Below, piece after piece: positions 17,347 through 29,189 of a DNA stretch of 64,000 nt (position 1 is its first letter; every line of letters starts with the position of its first letter). The DNA lies in contig NZ_CP026948.1 of NCBI RefSeq assembly GCF_003070865.1, positions 558,001 to 622,000 on the forward strand. Direction: 5' to 3'. The notes below the pieces were generated by a model. The model was not told the DNA's origin. It saw nothing but the letters and a program-made list of their open reading frames with translations, and made no database searches. Both the position numbers and the translations under genes were made by a program. The DNA is from Corynebacterium liangguodongii. Its GTDB lineage: Bacteria; Actinomycetota; Actinomycetes; Mycobacteriales; Mycobacteriaceae.

Positions 17347-18004
17347 TGACGACCCGGCGATCAACGAAATGCTCACCATCGTGCTTGAGGCGGAGGGCTT
17401 CGAGTGCAAGCCGGTCACCGATGGGGCGGAGGCGATCGGCGCCTTCGAGAGCTACGACCCGGACGTCATCCTGCTCGATTTGATGCTGCCGGGGATGAAC
17501 GGGGTCGACATCTGCCGCGAGATCCGCAAGGTCTCGGCGGTGCCCATCGTCATGCTCACGGCCAAGACCGACACTGTGGACGTCGTGCTGGGGCTCGAAT
17601 CGGGTGCCGACGACTACATCACCAAGCCGTTCAAGCCAAAGGAGCTCATTGCCAGAATCCGCGCGCGGCTGCGCCGCACGGACTCCGAGCCGAGCGAGGT
17701 GCTCACGATCGGGGACCTTACCATCGACGTGCCCCAGCACATGGTCACCCGCGCCGGCGAGGAGATCGCGCTGACCCCGCTCGAGTTCGACCTGCTGCTG
17801 GAGATGGCGCGCAAGCCCAACCAGGTCCACGCCCGCGAGGAGCTCTTAGAGACGGTTTGGGGCTACCGCAACGCCTCGGATACCCGCTTAGTCAACGTCC
17901 ACGTGCAGCGGCTGCGCTCGAAGATCGAGCACGACCCGGAGAACCCGGAGATCATCTTGACGGTGCGTGGAGTGGGCTACAAGACGGGCAAACCGGGAGC
18001 GTAA
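17321..18004 (+). CDS. mtrA: Response regulator MtrA
   Basis: OmpR-family regulator of 227 residues controlling cell-wall hydrolases, osmoprotection genes and division in actinobacteria. The receiver domain (about 1-115) has the acidic pocket D9-D11, phosphoacceptor D53 (ILLDLMLPGMNG), T79 and K101; the winged-helix domain (about 130-225) contains LTPLEFDLLLEMARKPNQV and TRLVNVHVQRLRSKIEHDPENP. It overlaps tmk upstream and mtrB downstream. A candidate target site is at 14508-14527. Confidence 0.97.
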   Translation: MTPRILVVDDDPAINEMLTIVLEAEGFECKPVTDGAEAIGAFESYDPDVILLDLMLPGMNGVDICREIRKVSAVPIVMLTAKTDTVDVVLGLESGADDYITKPFKPKELIARIRARLRRTDSEPSEVLTIGDLTIDVPQHMVTRAGEEIALTPLEFDLLLEMARKPNQVHAREELLETVWGYRNASDTRLVNVHVQRLRSKIEHDPENPEIILTVRGVGYKTGKPGA

Positions 18005-19577
18005 GGCACTGAACACCAACCGAGTTCGGCGCGCCAGGGAGCGTGCCGCCGAGGCGTGGCGGACCTCGCTCCAGGTGAGGTTCGTCGGCACAGTGCTCAT
18101 CGTCTCCACGGTGGTCATGATCGTGCTGGGGTTCTCACTCGCTTCCGTGGTCACGCAGCGCGTCACCATGGCGAAGGCGGACCTCGCGGCGACGGAGATC
18201 GAGCGGGCCCGGCTGATCGCCGAGGAACAAATCGACGGCTCCGGCTCCGCCGGCTCCACGCAAACCCGCCTCAACTCGGCGCGCGCTGTGCTCGGACAGC
18301 GCTCCCAGCAGGATTCAGACCTCGTCGCGGTCTACGAGCCGATCCTGCTGCTCGAAAACGCCGACGGCTCGTTGACCACATCCCCGGAGGGATACGAGAT
18401 CCCGGAGCGGCTGCGCCGCTTCGTCACCGAGGGCAACGTCGCCTACCAGTTCCACGAGGCGCACAGGGCGGACGGATCGACCTACAAGGCGCTGATCGTG
18501 GGCACCCCGACCAACTCGGACATCCCGGGCCTGCAGGTCTACCTGGTGATGAGCATGGAAGGGGAGGCCTCCACCCTCGCGCTCATGCGCGGCATGCTCG
18601 TCTCCGCGATCCTCGTCGTTGTGGTCCTACTCGTGGGCATCGCCTGGCTCGCCTCCCAGCAGATCGTCGCCCCGGTGCGCTCGGCTTCGCGCACCGCGGA
18701 GCGGTTTGCGGCCGGCCACTTGCGCGAGCGCATGCCAGTCGACGGCGAGGACGAAATGGCGGTGCTTGCGCTGTCGTTTAACAACATGGCCGACAAGATC
18801 TCCCGCCAGATCAACCAGCTCGAGGAGTACGGGGACCTGCAGCGGCAGTTCACTTCGGACGTCTCCCACGAGCTGCGCACGCCGTTGACCACGGTGCGCA
18901 TGGCAGCGGACATGATAGCGGCGGACCAGGACAGTCTCGCGCCGCACGCGAGGCGGGCCACTCAGCTCATGACCCGGGAGCTCGACCGCTTCGAGGCCCT
19001 CCTCGGAGACCTGTTGGAGATCTCGCGGCACGATGCCGGGGTGGCAGACCTCTCCCCGGCGCAGCTCGACGCGCGCACCCCGATCCTCTCCGCCTGGGAG
19101 CAGACGAGGTACCTCGCCGAGCAGCTCGATGTCCCAGTCGAGCTCGACCTGCCGGAGGAGCCGGTGATGATCGAGGGCGATTCCCGCCGCATCGAGCGCA
19201 TCGTGCGCAACCTCCTCGCCAACGCGGTCGACCACTCGGAGGGCAACCCGGTCGTGGTGGAGCTCTCGCAAAACGACGAGGCCGTGGCCGTGACCGTGAC
19301 CGACCACGGGGTGGGACTCAAGCCGGGGCAGGAGGAGCTCGTGTTCAACCGTTTCTGGCGGGCAGATAAGTCCCGCAAGCGCCACTCCGGCGGCACCGGG
19401 CTCGGCTTGGCCATCGCCCGGGAGGACGCCTTGCTGCACAAGGGGACCTTGGATGCGGCGGGGACTCCCGACGTTGGCTCACAGTTTCGTCTTGTCGTCC
19501 CCCGCGATCCCCGCGTGGGGTATTCCACGGCCCCCGTCGACGTGGTGGCGCCGACGCACAAGGGAAGCGAGGTCTAG
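17967..19577 (+). CDS. mtrB: Sensor histidine kinase MtrB
   Basis: Membrane kinase that phosphorylates MtrA. With the GTG at 17967 it has 536 residues and overlaps mtrA by 38 nt; this start is uncertain, as there is no good start with a ribosome-binding site closer to the first span. Order: basic N-terminus, span 1 (FVGTVLIVSTVVMIVLGFSL, about 39-58), extracytoplasmic sensor, span 2 (MLVSAILVVVVLLVGIAWLA), HAMP linker, HisKA box SHELRTPLTTVRM with H301, and ATPase boxes NLLANAVDHS, VTDHGVGL and GGTGLGLAIA. All kinase motifs are intact. Confidence 0.95.
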   Translation: MEWATRRANRERKALNTNRVRRARERAAEAWRTSLQVRFVGTVLIVSTVVMIVLGFSLASVVTQRVTMAKADLAATEIERARLIAEEQIDGSGSAGSTQTRLNSARAVLGQRSQQDSDLVAVYEPILLLENADGSLTTSPEGYEIPERLRRFVTEGNVAYQFHEAHRADGSTYKALIVGTPTNSDIPGLQVYLVMSMEGEASTLALMRGMLVSAILVVVVLLVGIAWLASQQIVAPVRSASRTAERFAAGHLRERMPVDGEDEMAVLALSFNNMADKISRQINQLEEYGDLQRQFTSDVSHELRTPLTTVRMAADMIAADQDSLAPHARRATQLMTRELDRFEALLGDLLEISRHDAGVADLSPAQLDARTPILSAWEQTRYLAEQLDVPVELDLPEEPVMIEGDSRRIERIVRNLLANAVDHSEGNPVVVELSQNDEAVAVTVTDHGVGLKPGQEELVFNRFWRADKSRKRHSGGTGLGLAIAREDALLHKGTLDAAGTPDVGSQFRLVVPRDPRVGYSTAPVDVVAPTHKGSEV

Positions 19578-19580
19578 CAG

Positions 19581-21296
19581 ATGGGGCAGGTAGGGGCCAG
19601 GATCGTGCTTGTCGCTGCGGCCGTTGCGGCGGGGCTCGTGATGGGGTCGTGCGCGGCGCTGCCGACGGATTCGGAGCCGGAGGTCATTCGTCGCTTCGAC
19701 GCCCCCACCCAGGCCAGCCCCGACATCCGCCCGGAGCCGAACAGCGATCCGGACATGTTGCTGCGGGACTTCTTCGCCGCCTCGGCGGTGCCGGCGGCGA
19801 ACTACGAGGGGGCGCGCAGCTTCCTCACCGAGCAGGCGCGGCAGGCGTGGGACCCGTCGACCTCGACCATCGTCGTCGATCGCATAAGCATCAACACCCT
19901 CGCCGGAGGGGGTGAGACCCAGAGCTTTAACGTGCAGGGCAACGTCGTCGGCGAGCTGCTACCCGGCGGCGCGTTCGTGCCCACCCGGCAGGGCTACGAG
20001 GCGACGATGGAGCTCGAGCGGGTCGACGGGCAGTGGCGGATCTCCTCCCTGCCCCCCGGCACGGTGATCGAGCGCTCGGAGATGCGCAACCGGTACCAGC
20101 CGTACAACGTCTTCTACTACGCCCGCGGGGCACGCGAAATCGTGCCCGACCGCCGCTGGGTCCACGCCGGGCGCGACTCGCTGGAAACGGCCGTCATCTC
20201 CCTGCTGCTTGCGGGCCCGTCCACGCGGCTGCGTGACGTCGTCGACTTCGAGATCCCCCCGGAGGCCGCCTACACCGGCGTCCAGGACGGGGCATACGCC
20301 TTTACCGGGCTGAGCAAGCTGAGCGAGAACCAGCGCGTGCGCTTCGCCTCGCAGCTCGTCTGGACCCTCTCGAGCATCGGCATCAACCGCCCCGTCGCGA
20401 TTACCGCCGACGGTGACCCGCTCGTGCCGGGGGTGGAGACCTTCAGCCGGGAGGACTTCGCCGACGCCAACCCGCAAGCCTCGCACGCGGCGGAGGACAA
20501 CCTCTACACGTTGGCCAACCAGAGCCTGTTCAAGGTGGACGACGGCAAGGCTGAACCCCTCGACGGCCAGCTCGCCGAGCAGGGATCGATCGCCTCGGCC
20601 GACATCGGCGCCGGGGGCAACTACGCGGTGGTAACGGGCAAGGACGGCGAGCAGGTGCTCAAGATTGGCGAGTTTGACAAGGGCTCCACAGAGGTCGCGC
20701 GCGCCAAGAACTTCACCCGCCCGGCCTACGAACGCGGCAAGGCGGGCGTGTGGGTCGTCGCCGACGGCAAGCGCGTGGTGCGCTTCACGCGCGCGGCCAC
20801 GGGGGAGTTCGCCTCCAGCGATGTGGCCGTGGACATGCCTGACGGGGTCGATGGCAGCATCTCGGTGCTGCGGCTCTCGCCGACCGGCGTGCGCGCGGTG
20901 ATGGTGGTCGAGGGCACGCTGTATACGGGCATCGTCGAGCAGGACCAGGGCGGCCAGCGCCGCATCACCAACGTGCTGGAGTACGCCCCGGACTTAGCGG
21001 GCAACGTCATCGCCGCGGATTGGCAGGCGGACGGCTCGATTGTCGTGGGTACCTCCAACCCGGGCTCACCCGTGGTGCGCGTGGAGCAGGACGGATCGGG
21101 CACCACGGGCAAGCCGATCGGTAACATCACCGCGCCGGTGGTCGCGGTGGCGGCCGGGGCCGGGATGGTCTACGCGACCGATGCCAACGCGGTGCTGCAG
21201 ATGCCCGATAGCGCCGACGGCGCCGCGGAGGCTACGAACTGGCGTGAGGTGCCCGGCCTCCAGGGCGTGCGCTCGGTACCGATCGTGGCGCGCTAG
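19581..21296 (+). CDS. lpqB: Lipoprotein LpqB
   Basis: A 571-residue lipoprotein encoded just after mtrB; LpqB binds the MtrB sensor domain and tunes its activity in actinobacteria. The signal segment RIVLVAAAVAAGLVMGSC ends in an unusual lipobox (MGSC rather than LAGC). The N-terminal domain is the GerMN-like part (LLRDFFAASAVPAANYEGARS), the C-terminal half a beta-propeller (GKAGVWVVADGKRVVRFTR, VDGSISVLRLSPTGVRAV). It starts 3 nt after the mtrB stop. Confidence 0.93.
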   Translation: MGQVGARIVLVAAAVAAGLVMGSCAALPTDSEPEVIRRFDAPTQASPDIRPEPNSDPDMLLRDFFAASAVPAANYEGARSFLTEQARQAWDPSTSTIVVDRISINTLAGGGETQSFNVQGNVVGELLPGGAFVPTRQGYEATMELERVDGQWRISSLPPGTVIERSEMRNRYQPYNVFYYARGAREIVPDRRWVHAGRDSLETAVISLLLAGPSTRLRDVVDFEIPPEAAYTGVQDGAYAFTGLSKLSENQRVRFASQLVWTLSSIGINRPVAITADGDPLVPGVETFSREDFADANPQASHAAEDNLYTLANQSLFKVDDGKAEPLDGQLAEQGSIASADIGAGGNYAVVTGKDGEQVLKIGEFDKGSTEVARAKNFTRPAYERGKAGVWVVADGKRVVRFTRAATGEFASSDVAVDMPDGVDGSISVLRLSPTGVRAVMVVEGTLYTGIVEQDQGGQRRITNVLEYAPDLAGNVIAADWQADGSIVVGTSNPGSPVVRVEQDGSGTTGKPIGNITAPVVAVAAGAGMVYATDANAVLQMPDSADGAAEATNWREVPGLQGVRSVPIVAR

Positions 21297-21351
21297 GCCC
21301 ACGCAACTAGGCTCGCGGCCAAGGAAGACATTGGGGGAGGAGGCGGAGACG

Positions 21352-21969
21352 ATGGGGGGATTGCTCGAGCTGGTGCTCCCGCGCAGGTGCGCGGGGTGCC
21401 AGGCAGCCGGGGACGTGCTCTGCGCGCGGTGTCGGCGCGAGCTAGAGCGCGTGCCGTACCGGATGGCGCCCTCCGTCGACGCGTTTGTGCCCGTGTTCGC
21501 GCTCGGCCCGTATTCGGGGGCGCACCGCGGGGTGGTGCTGGCGATGAAGGAGCGGGGCAACCTCGCCGTGCGCGCCCACTGCGGCGCGGTCCTCGGCGCC
21601 GCGCTCGCCCACCTCGAGGCGCGCGGGGAGATCCCGGCCGGGGCGGGGCTCGTCCCGGCGCCGACCCGCCCCCGCTCCGCGCGGAGGCGCGGGGGCGACC
21701 CGGTGGAGGCGATGTGCCGGGCGAGCGGGCGGGCGACCTACCCGGTGCTCTACTTGCGGGATTCGGCCCGCGACCAGGCGGAGCTGAGCGCCGCGGAGCG
21801 CCGCGCCAACCTGGCGGGGGCGGTGGCGTGGCGCGGGGCGGTCCCTCCCGGCGACCTCGTCGTGGTCGACGATGTGGTCACGACAGGGGCGACGCTTGGG
21901 GCGAGCGTCGCCACGCTGCTTGGGCGCGCTGCTCACGTGCGCGCGTGCGTCGCTCTGTGCGCCGCGTGA
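21352..21969 (+). CDS. ComF family phosphoribosyltransferase
   Basis: A 205-residue ComF/GntX-type protein. The N-terminal zinc-ribbon has two CxxC pairs (RRCAGCQ, DVLCARCR) and the C-terminal half a PRPP-binding loop VVVDDVVTTGATL. ComF helps single-stranded DNA pass the membrane in naturally competent bacteria, but in actinobacteria this mtrAB-lpqB-linked copy has no proven role. The frame is open further upstream, but the ATG at 21352 follows GGAGGAGG and gives the family N-terminus. A TAGGCT box at 21308 may add a promoter inside the operon. Confidence 0.85.
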   Translation: MGGLLELVLPRRCAGCQAAGDVLCARCRRELERVPYRMAPSVDAFVPVFALGPYSGAHRGVVLAMKERGNLAVRAHCGAVLGAALAHLEARGEIPAGAGLVPAPTRPRSARRRGGDPVEAMCRASGRATYPVLYLRDSARDQAELSAAERRANLAGAVAWRGAVPPGDLVVVDDVVTTGATLGASVATLLGRAAHVRACVALCAA

Positions 21970-22052
21970 GGCGGGGAGCCGGGGGCTTGCTGTGCCGTGG
22001 AACCCGCACGGAATTGGCGGCGCATTGTGCGCCATATGGTTATGACCAGTTG

Positions 22053-22058
22053 TATACT
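22053..22058 (+). promoter_or_regulatory. Likely -10 box of hpf
   Basis: TATACT in an AT-rich patch 42 nt before the ATG, with GGGAGG at 22089 as ribosome-binding site. It suggests hpf has its own promoter. Confidence 0.55.
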
Positions 22059-22100
22059 TGAAAGCGGATCCCATTCCTACGACACCAAGGGAGGAAGCAG

Positions 22101-22787
22101 ATGACCGCATCTGAATTCGCCGAAGAGACCCGCGCAGAACAACCCGAGGCGCAGGTCACCATCACCGGCCGAAACGTCGAGGTCCCCGAGCACTTCCAGG
22201 AGCGAGTCAACGCGAAGCTCGCGAAGATTGAAAAGCTCGACCCGACGCTGAACTTCTTCCACGTCGAGCTCACCCACGAGCCGAACCCGCGCCGGGAGGC
22301 GCACGCCCAGCGCATCCAGATCACCGCCACCGGCAAGGGCCACCTCGCCCGCGCCGAGGCGAAGGAGGACAGCTTCTACGCCGCGCTCGAATCGGCGATT
22401 GGCAAGCTCGAGCGCTCGCTGCACAAGGTGAAGGTTCGCCGCGAGATCGCCCGCTCGGGCCACCGTGCGCCGAAGTCCGCCGGCGAGATCGCCGCGGAGC
22501 TCGAGGCGGAGGCCCGACAGGCCCGGCAGGCGCGGCAGGCGCAGGAGGGCGCCTACGACGTCGACCCCTACGAGGGTCGTGTCGAAGATATCGTGCCCGG
22601 CCAGATCGTGCGCCGCAAGGAGCACCCGGCGACGCCGATGAGCGTGGATGATGCGCTCTCCGAGATGGAATTGGTAGGTCATGACTTCTACCTGTTTACC
22701 GATGCCGAGACGATGCGCCCCTCGGTTGTCTACCGCCGCCACGCCTACGATTACGGTTTGATCTCGTTGGTTGACTCGAACGAGTAA
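22101..22787 (+). CDS. hpf: Long-form ribosome hibernation promoting factor
   Basis: A 228-residue long HPF that pairs inactive 70S ribosomes into 100S dimers. The N-terminal S30AE domain (about 18-115) begins QVTITGRNVEVPEHFQERV and includes FYAALESAIGKLERSLHKVK; after a charged linker with an ARQARQARQ repeat comes the C-terminal dimerisation domain (about 165-225) with FYLFTDAETMRPSVVYRRH and YGLISLV. It lies between comF and secA1 as in mycobacteria. A strong hairpin terminates the message. Confidence 0.93.
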   Translation: MTASEFAEETRAEQPEAQVTITGRNVEVPEHFQERVNAKLAKIEKLDPTLNFFHVELTHEPNPRREAHAQRIQITATGKGHLARAEAKEDSFYAALESAIGKLERSLHKVKVRREIARSGHRAPKSAGEIAAELEAEARQARQARQAQEGAYDVDPYEGRVEDIVPGQIVRRKEHPATPMSVDDALSEMELVGHDFYLFTDAETMRPSVVYRRHAYDYGLISLVDSNE

Positions 22788-22802
22788 CGTGCGTGCGTAC
22801 AA

Positions 22803-22833
22803 TGGCCGGTTAGTAAAGCCTACTAACCGGCCA
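22803..22833 (+). terminator. Hairpin terminator after hpf
   Basis: GGCCGGTTAGTA (22804-22815) and TACTAACCGGCC (22821-22832) pair perfectly around a 5-nt loop; an outer T-A pair makes 13 bp. Only a short AATT follows, so it works by stem strength. It would separate the hpf and secA1 messages. Confidence 0.75.
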
Positions 22834-22877
22834 ATTGCCCGCCGAGAACATTTACCGCAGTAAAGGACCCCACCTAC

Positions 22878-25424
<2,547 letters not shown>

Positions 25425-25437
25425 CCCGCCCCTCCCC

Positions 25438-25818
25438 TCAGAGCACCTTGAAGGAGACGAGCGCTCCATCGCGCACGCGGGCGGCGTAGCCGAAGCGTCG
25501 GCCGCCGGCGTCGACGGTGCCGAAGAACTCCCCGCCCTCGCGGGCGTGGCAGCTCACGATGCGCACGGGACCGTGGGCCGTGGCTGCGGCGGCAAGCCTG
25601 CGCCTGGCGTTGATGTGGTTGCGCACCCCGAGGGCGTAGAGCTTGGAGGTGAGCGTGGCCGCTTCGCGCACCCCGAAGGCGGCGTCGAGCGCGCCGCGCA
25701 CGAGGGGAGAGACGGCGGCGGCCTCCGAGGTGGGGGCGCGGCGGGCAGGCGGCGCGGTGCGCGGGGTGATGATGCGCATGTACTGGTGCCCTGGCACGGG
25801 GTAGTAGGTGGTGCGCAC
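25438..25818 (-). CDS. Rv3235 / DUF6459 family protein
   Basis: A 126-residue basic protein whose C-terminal part (VRGALDAAFGVREAATLTSKLYALGVRNHINARRR ends in RIVSCHAREGGEFFGTVDAGGRRFGYAARV, about residues 40-120) matches the Rv3235-like family of unknown function often encoded near secA1 in actinobacteria. The GTG at 25818 is chosen because AAGGAGG lies about 10 nt before it; an upstream start at 25854 is in frame but has no site. It converges on secA1 with 13 nt between stops. Confidence 0.7.
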   Translation of the reverse strand: MRTTYYPVPGHQYMRIITPRTAPPARRAPTSEAAAVSPLVRGALDAAFGVREAATLTSKLYALGVRNHINARRRLAAAATAHGPVRIVSCHAREGGEFFGTVDAGGRRFGYAARVRDGALVSFKVL

Positions 25819-25913
25819 GGCGGCCGTTCCTCCTTGGCAGGTTGTGTGTTCCACGCAGCAGGTAGGATTGTGTCACGATTCGCGCGGCCGGAGGGGGCCT
25901 CGCGCGCACACTT

Positions 25914-25919
25914 TAGTAT
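25914..25919 (+). promoter_or_regulatory. Likely -10 box for the HAD-like gene
   Basis: TAGTAT (TANNNT), 42 nt before the ATG at 25962. Confidence 0.45.
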
Positions 25920-25961
25920 GCACGGCTTTTGTGCACAGACAGACAAGGGGTTGGAAGCAGG

Positions 25962-26375
25962 ATGCAGGCACTGATTATTGACTACGCAGGGGTGCTCGAT
26001 ACCGACGCCGAGGATAAGCGCCGCTGGCGCCAGTTGATCTCTGCGGTGAAAGAAGTCGGAATCAAAACCGCCATTTTGTCCAACGCAAACGGCGACGACC
26101 CGGCCGCCGAGGCCATCCGGGAGTGGGAGTTTAGCGGGGTGGTCGACGCGGTGATCCTCTCGAGCGAGGTCGGGGCGGAAAAGCCGGATCGCGTGGCGTT
26201 CCAGGCCGCCGCCGACGCCGTGGAGGCGCCGTTGGTGGACTGTGTGATGACCGATGATGACATCATGAACGTCCGCGCGGCGGTGGAAAACGGCATGATC
26301 GGCATCTTGCACACGGCCTTCGAGCGCACCGCGGTGGAGGTCCAGTCCCTCTTTGGCATCGAGGGCGAGTTCTAG
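25962..26375 (+). CDS. HAD-like hydrolase, altered motif I
   Basis: A 137-residue HAD-superfamily protein. Motif I reads ALIIDYAGVLD: the nucleophile Asp (D7) is there but the usual acid/base Asp two residues later is Ala9. Motif II is LSNANGD, motif III the Lys of GAEKPD and motif IV the acidic MTDDDIMN. Without the second Asp, full phosphatase activity is doubtful; a binding role or a different reaction is possible. It overlaps the next gene by one base, so the two are coupled. Confidence 0.75.
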   Translation: MQALIIDYAGVLDTDAEDKRRWRQLISAVKEVGIKTAILSNANGDDPAAEAIREWEFSGVVDAVILSSEVGAEKPDRVAFQAAADAVEAPLVDCVMTDDDIMNVRAAVENGMIGILHTAFERTAVEVQSLFGIEGEF

Positions 26376-26872
26376 TGCGCGTCTACATCCCGGCGACGTT
26401 CGCCATGCTCGCTCAGCTGCAGGAGACCGGGGTGCTCCACGCCCGCGGCGGGTGGGCGTTCGCGGCGACGCCGGAGCTCACCGAGTTCTATACCTCCGGC
26501 GACATCGAGGAGATTGAGGCGATCGCGTTCGACGACGCCGCGATGGCGTCGATACGCCTGCTCGCGATTGGTGACGAAGAGAGGTTCCCGCACCGCCGCG
26601 TCGTCGTCTCCGCCGACGTCGAGGGCGCGGCCGGCGAGCCGGAGATGGGCGAGAGCGTGGTCAGGCTCGCGGGGCCGATTTCGCGTGGCGACGTCGCCGC
26701 GGTCCACGTCGACGTCGCTGAGGCCGAGGAGGCGACGCGCAGGGCGATTGCTCACATCGACGCCGCCGATCTTGGCGACGAAGACGCCGAACTCGCCGTC
26801 GGCGACGCGCAGGACAACTACATGGCCTTCTACCACCCGAGCGAGCTGCCCTTTCTTATCGAGCTCCTTTAA
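26375..26872 (+). CDS. DUF6912 family protein
   Basis: A 165-residue acidic actinobacterial protein of unknown function, starting MRVYIPATFAMLAQLQETG. It has several acidic loops (EIEAIAFDDAAM, ADLGDEDAELAVGD) and an aromatic end (NYMAFYHPSELPFLIELL). There is no signal peptide. The GTG start overlaps the TAG of the HAD gene, and its 3' end overlaps rsgA on the other strand by 17 nt. Family assignment is from overall pattern. Confidence 0.7.
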   Translation: MRVYIPATFAMLAQLQETGVLHARGGWAFAATPELTEFYTSGDIEEIEAIAFDDAAMASIRLLAIGDEERFPHRRVVVSADVEGAAGEPEMGESVVRLAGPISRGDVAAVHVDVAEAEEATRRAIAHIDAADLGDEDAELAVGDAQDNYMAFYHPSELPFLIELL

Positions 26873-27872
26873 GCTCCCACTCGTTGTTGCTGCGCAGCGC
26901 CTCGAGCAGCCTGCGCACGGCCCGGGCCCGCCTGCCCACGGGAGTATCCGCGTCCAAGGCGTCCCAGGCGCACTCCGGATCGGCCGGCGGGCCGAGGTGG
27001 CTGCACCCGCGCGGGCAATCCTCGGCAGCGGCGGCGAGCTCGGGGAAGACCGCGACGACCTGGTCGGGCGAGACGTGGGCGAGGCCGAAGGAGCGGATAC
27101 CGGGGGTGTCGATGATCCAGCCCCCGCCGGGCACCTCGAGGGCGACCGACTGGGTCGAGGTGTGGCGGCCCTTGCCCACCCCGGAGACTTCGCCGGTGAG
27201 CCGGTTGGCGCCGGGGACGATCCTGTTGACCAGCGTGGACTTGCCCACGCCCGAGTGCCCGATGAGCGCGGTGAGCCGTCCAGTGAGCATCGCGGTGAGC
27301 TCGTCGATCTCGTCGTCGATGCCGACTTCGAGGACATCGACGTCGAGGTCGGTGAGCTCGGAGCGAAAGACCCCCGGGTCGGCCAGGTCGGATTTGGTCA
27401 GGCACACCACGGGGGTCACGCCGCCGACGAAGGCGGCGATGAGGGCGCGCTCGACAAAGCCTATGCGCGGCGGCGGGTCGGCCACGGCGGTGACGATGAG
27501 GAGGAGCTCGGCGTTGGCGACGATGATGCGCTCGTAGGGGTCGGTGTCATCGGCCGTGCGCCGCAGCACGGAGCTGCGCTCGGCGCGCTTGACGATGCGG
27601 GCGAGGGTGTCTTTGCGCCCGCTCGTATCGCCGACGACCCCGACGCGGTCGCCGACCTCGACGGAGACCCGCTTGAGCTCGCGGGCGCGCATGCATTGCA
27701 CCACCGCCCCGGTGTCCTCGATGACGACTCCCCACCGCCCCCGGTCTTTGGTCACCACCATGCCGTCGACGGCGTCGTCGTGGGAGGGGCGGTCCTTCGA
27801 GCGCGGGCGAGATCCCTTGCCGGGCCGCACCCGCACGTCGGACTCGTCGAAGTCGCTAAACCGCCGCGCCAC
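26856..27872 (-). CDS. rsgA: Ribosome small subunit-dependent GTPase A
   Basis: RsgA (YjeQ/EngC) is a circularly permuted GTPase that helps finish the 30S subunit. In its 338 residues: OB-fold part (GVVIEDTGAVVQC, VEVGDRVGVVG), G4 as LTKSDLAD, G1 as GHSGVGKST, G3 as DTPG, in the permuted order, then the C-terminal zinc motif with CPRGCSHLGPPADPEC. The N-terminus is basic. It starts 3 nt after the aroA stop, so the two share a transcript. Confidence 0.94.
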   Translation of the reverse strand: MARRFSDFDESDVRVRPGKGSRPRSKDRPSHDDAVDGMVVTKDRGRWGVVIEDTGAVVQCMRARELKRVSVEVGDRVGVVGDTSGRKDTLARIVKRAERSSVLRRTADDTDPYERIIVANAELLLIVTAVADPPPRIGFVERALIAAFVGGVTPVVCLTKSDLADPGVFRSELTDLDVDVLEVGIDDEIDELTAMLTGRLTALIGHSGVGKSTLVNRIVPGANRLTGEVSGVGKGRHTSTQSVALEVPGGGWIIDTPGIRSFGLAHVSPDQVVAVFPELAAAAEDCPRGCSHLGPPADPECAWDALDADTPVGRRARAVRRLLEALRSNNEWELKGAR

Positions 27873-27875
27873 GCG

Positions 27876-29156
27876 CTAGGCCTCCACCGCTGCGGCCTCG
27901 CCCACCATGTCCTCCCACATGCCCGCGAAGCCGGGCAGGGTCTTCGCGGTGGTGCCGATGTCTTCGACGCTCACGCCCTTAGTGACAAGCCCGATGATCG
28001 CCCCGGCCGTGGCCATGCGGTGGTCCTCATACGAGCGCCACGTGCCGCCGTGCAGGCGCGCCGGGCTGATCCGCAGGCCGTCCGCGCTCTCCTCGCACCT
28101 GCCCCCGAGCCGGTTGATCTCCTCCGTTAAGGCGGCAAGCCGGTCGGTTTCGTGCCCCCGCAGGTGGGCGATGCCCGTGATCTCGCTCGGCGAGCTGGCG
28201 CAGGCCGCGAGGGCAGCCACGGTGGGGGTGAGCTCGCCGATATCGCTCATGTCGAGGCGGATGCCTCGCAGCGTGCCGCGCGAGGGGCCGCGCACAGTCA
28301 AGATGTGCTCGGCGTCGATGTCGATCTCGCAGCCCATGCGCTCCACGATGCCGCGAATCGCGTCGCCGGGCTGTGTGGTCACGGCGGGCCAGCCCGGGAC
28401 GCTCACCACCCCGCCGGTCACCGCGGCCGCGGCGAGGAACGGGGTCGCATTCGACAGGTCGGGCTCGATCTCCCAGTGGCGGGCGCGGATGCGCTGCGGG
28501 GCGACGTGCCACCTATGCCCGGAGGATTCGACCACCACCCCGGCCTCGGCGAGCATCGCTAAGGTCATCTCGATGTGGGGAAGCGAGGGGAGCGTCGCCC
28601 CGGTGTGGGTGATGCTCCCCCCGCGGTCGAAGCGAGCGGCGGCGAGCAGGAGGCCGGAGACGAACTGAGAGGAACCGGAGGCATCGATCTCGACGTCGCC
28701 CCCGCGCACAGCGCCGCGGCCGTGGACGATAAAGGGTAGCTCGTCGCCGGTGATCTCAACGCCGAGCTGGCGCAGCGCCGTGAGGATCGCGGCAATCGGG
28801 CGCTGGCGGGCGCGCGCGTCGCCGTCGAAACGCACCTCGCCCGTGGCGAGGGCCGCCACGGCGGGCACGAAGCGCATGACGGTGCCGGCGAGCCCGCAAT
28901 CGACCTCGGCGCCGCCCAGCTGGCCCGGGGTGACCTCGACGACGCCGCCCGACTCGGCGAAGCCGACGCCCATCGCGCCGAGCGCCTGGCGCATGAGGTC
29001 GGTATCGCGCGAGCGCAGCGCGCCGGAGATGGTCGAGGTTCCCTCGCCCAGCGCGGCGAGGATATAGGCCCGATTGGTCAGCGACTTCGACCCCGGGATG
29101 ACCTGGGTATGGGTGATCGGGGTCGCGGAATAAGGCGCGGGCCACAGCTGTGTCAT
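27876..29156 (-). CDS. aroA: 3-phosphoshikimate 1-carboxyvinyltransferase (EPSP synthase)
   Basis: Sixth step of the shikimate pathway, 426 residues. Motifs: [19 protein letters not shown] near residue 18 (phosphate and PEP contacts), [18 protein letters not shown] near residue 82, [12 protein letters not shown], and [17 protein letters not shown]. The open frame continues upstream to 29813, but the ATG at 29156 is 7 nt after a TATGAT box and gives the family N-terminus [18 protein letters not shown], so the transcript is probably leaderless. It is divergent from the SRAP gene. Confidence 0.95.
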   Translation of the reverse strand: MTQLWPAPYSATPITHTQVIPGSKSLTNRAYILAALGEGTSTISGALRSRDTDLMRQALGAMGVGFAESGGVVEVTPGQLGGAEVDCGLAGTVMRFVPAVAALATGEVRFDGDARARQRPIAAILTALRQLGVEITGDELPFIVHGRGAVRGGDVEIDASGSSQFVSGLLLAAARFDRGGSITHTGATLPSLPHIEMTLAMLAEAGVVVESSGHRWHVAPQRIRARHWEIEPDLSNATPFLAAAAVTGGVVSVPGWPAVTTQPGDAIRGIVERMGCEIDIDAEHILTVRGPSRGTLRGIRLDMSDIGELTPTVAALAACASSPSEITGIAHLRGHETDRLAALTEEINRLGGRCEESADGLRISPARLHGGTWRSYEDHRMATAGAIIGLVTKGVSVEDIGTTAKTLPGFAGMWEDMVGEAAAVEA

Positions 29157-29163
29157 GCCCACC

Positions 29164-29169
29164 ATCATA
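29164..29169 (-). promoter_or_regulatory. Leaderless promoter -10 for aroA
   Basis: TATGAT on the minus strand, 7 nt before the ATG at 29156; back to back with the SRAP promoter. Confidence 0.65.
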
Positions 29170-29176
29170 AGCCAGC

Positions 29177-29182
29177 CATAAT
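29177..29182 (+). promoter_or_regulatory. Leaderless promoter -10 for the SRAP gene
   Basis: CATAAT (5 of 6 to TATAAT), 7 nt before the ATG at 29190. Confidence 0.6.
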
Positions 29183-29189
29183 GGGGGGT

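Noticed and set aside
26514..28130. 538-codon plus-strand frame over rsgA and aroA
   Set aside because: Antisense shadow of two well-supported genes, low-complexity content.
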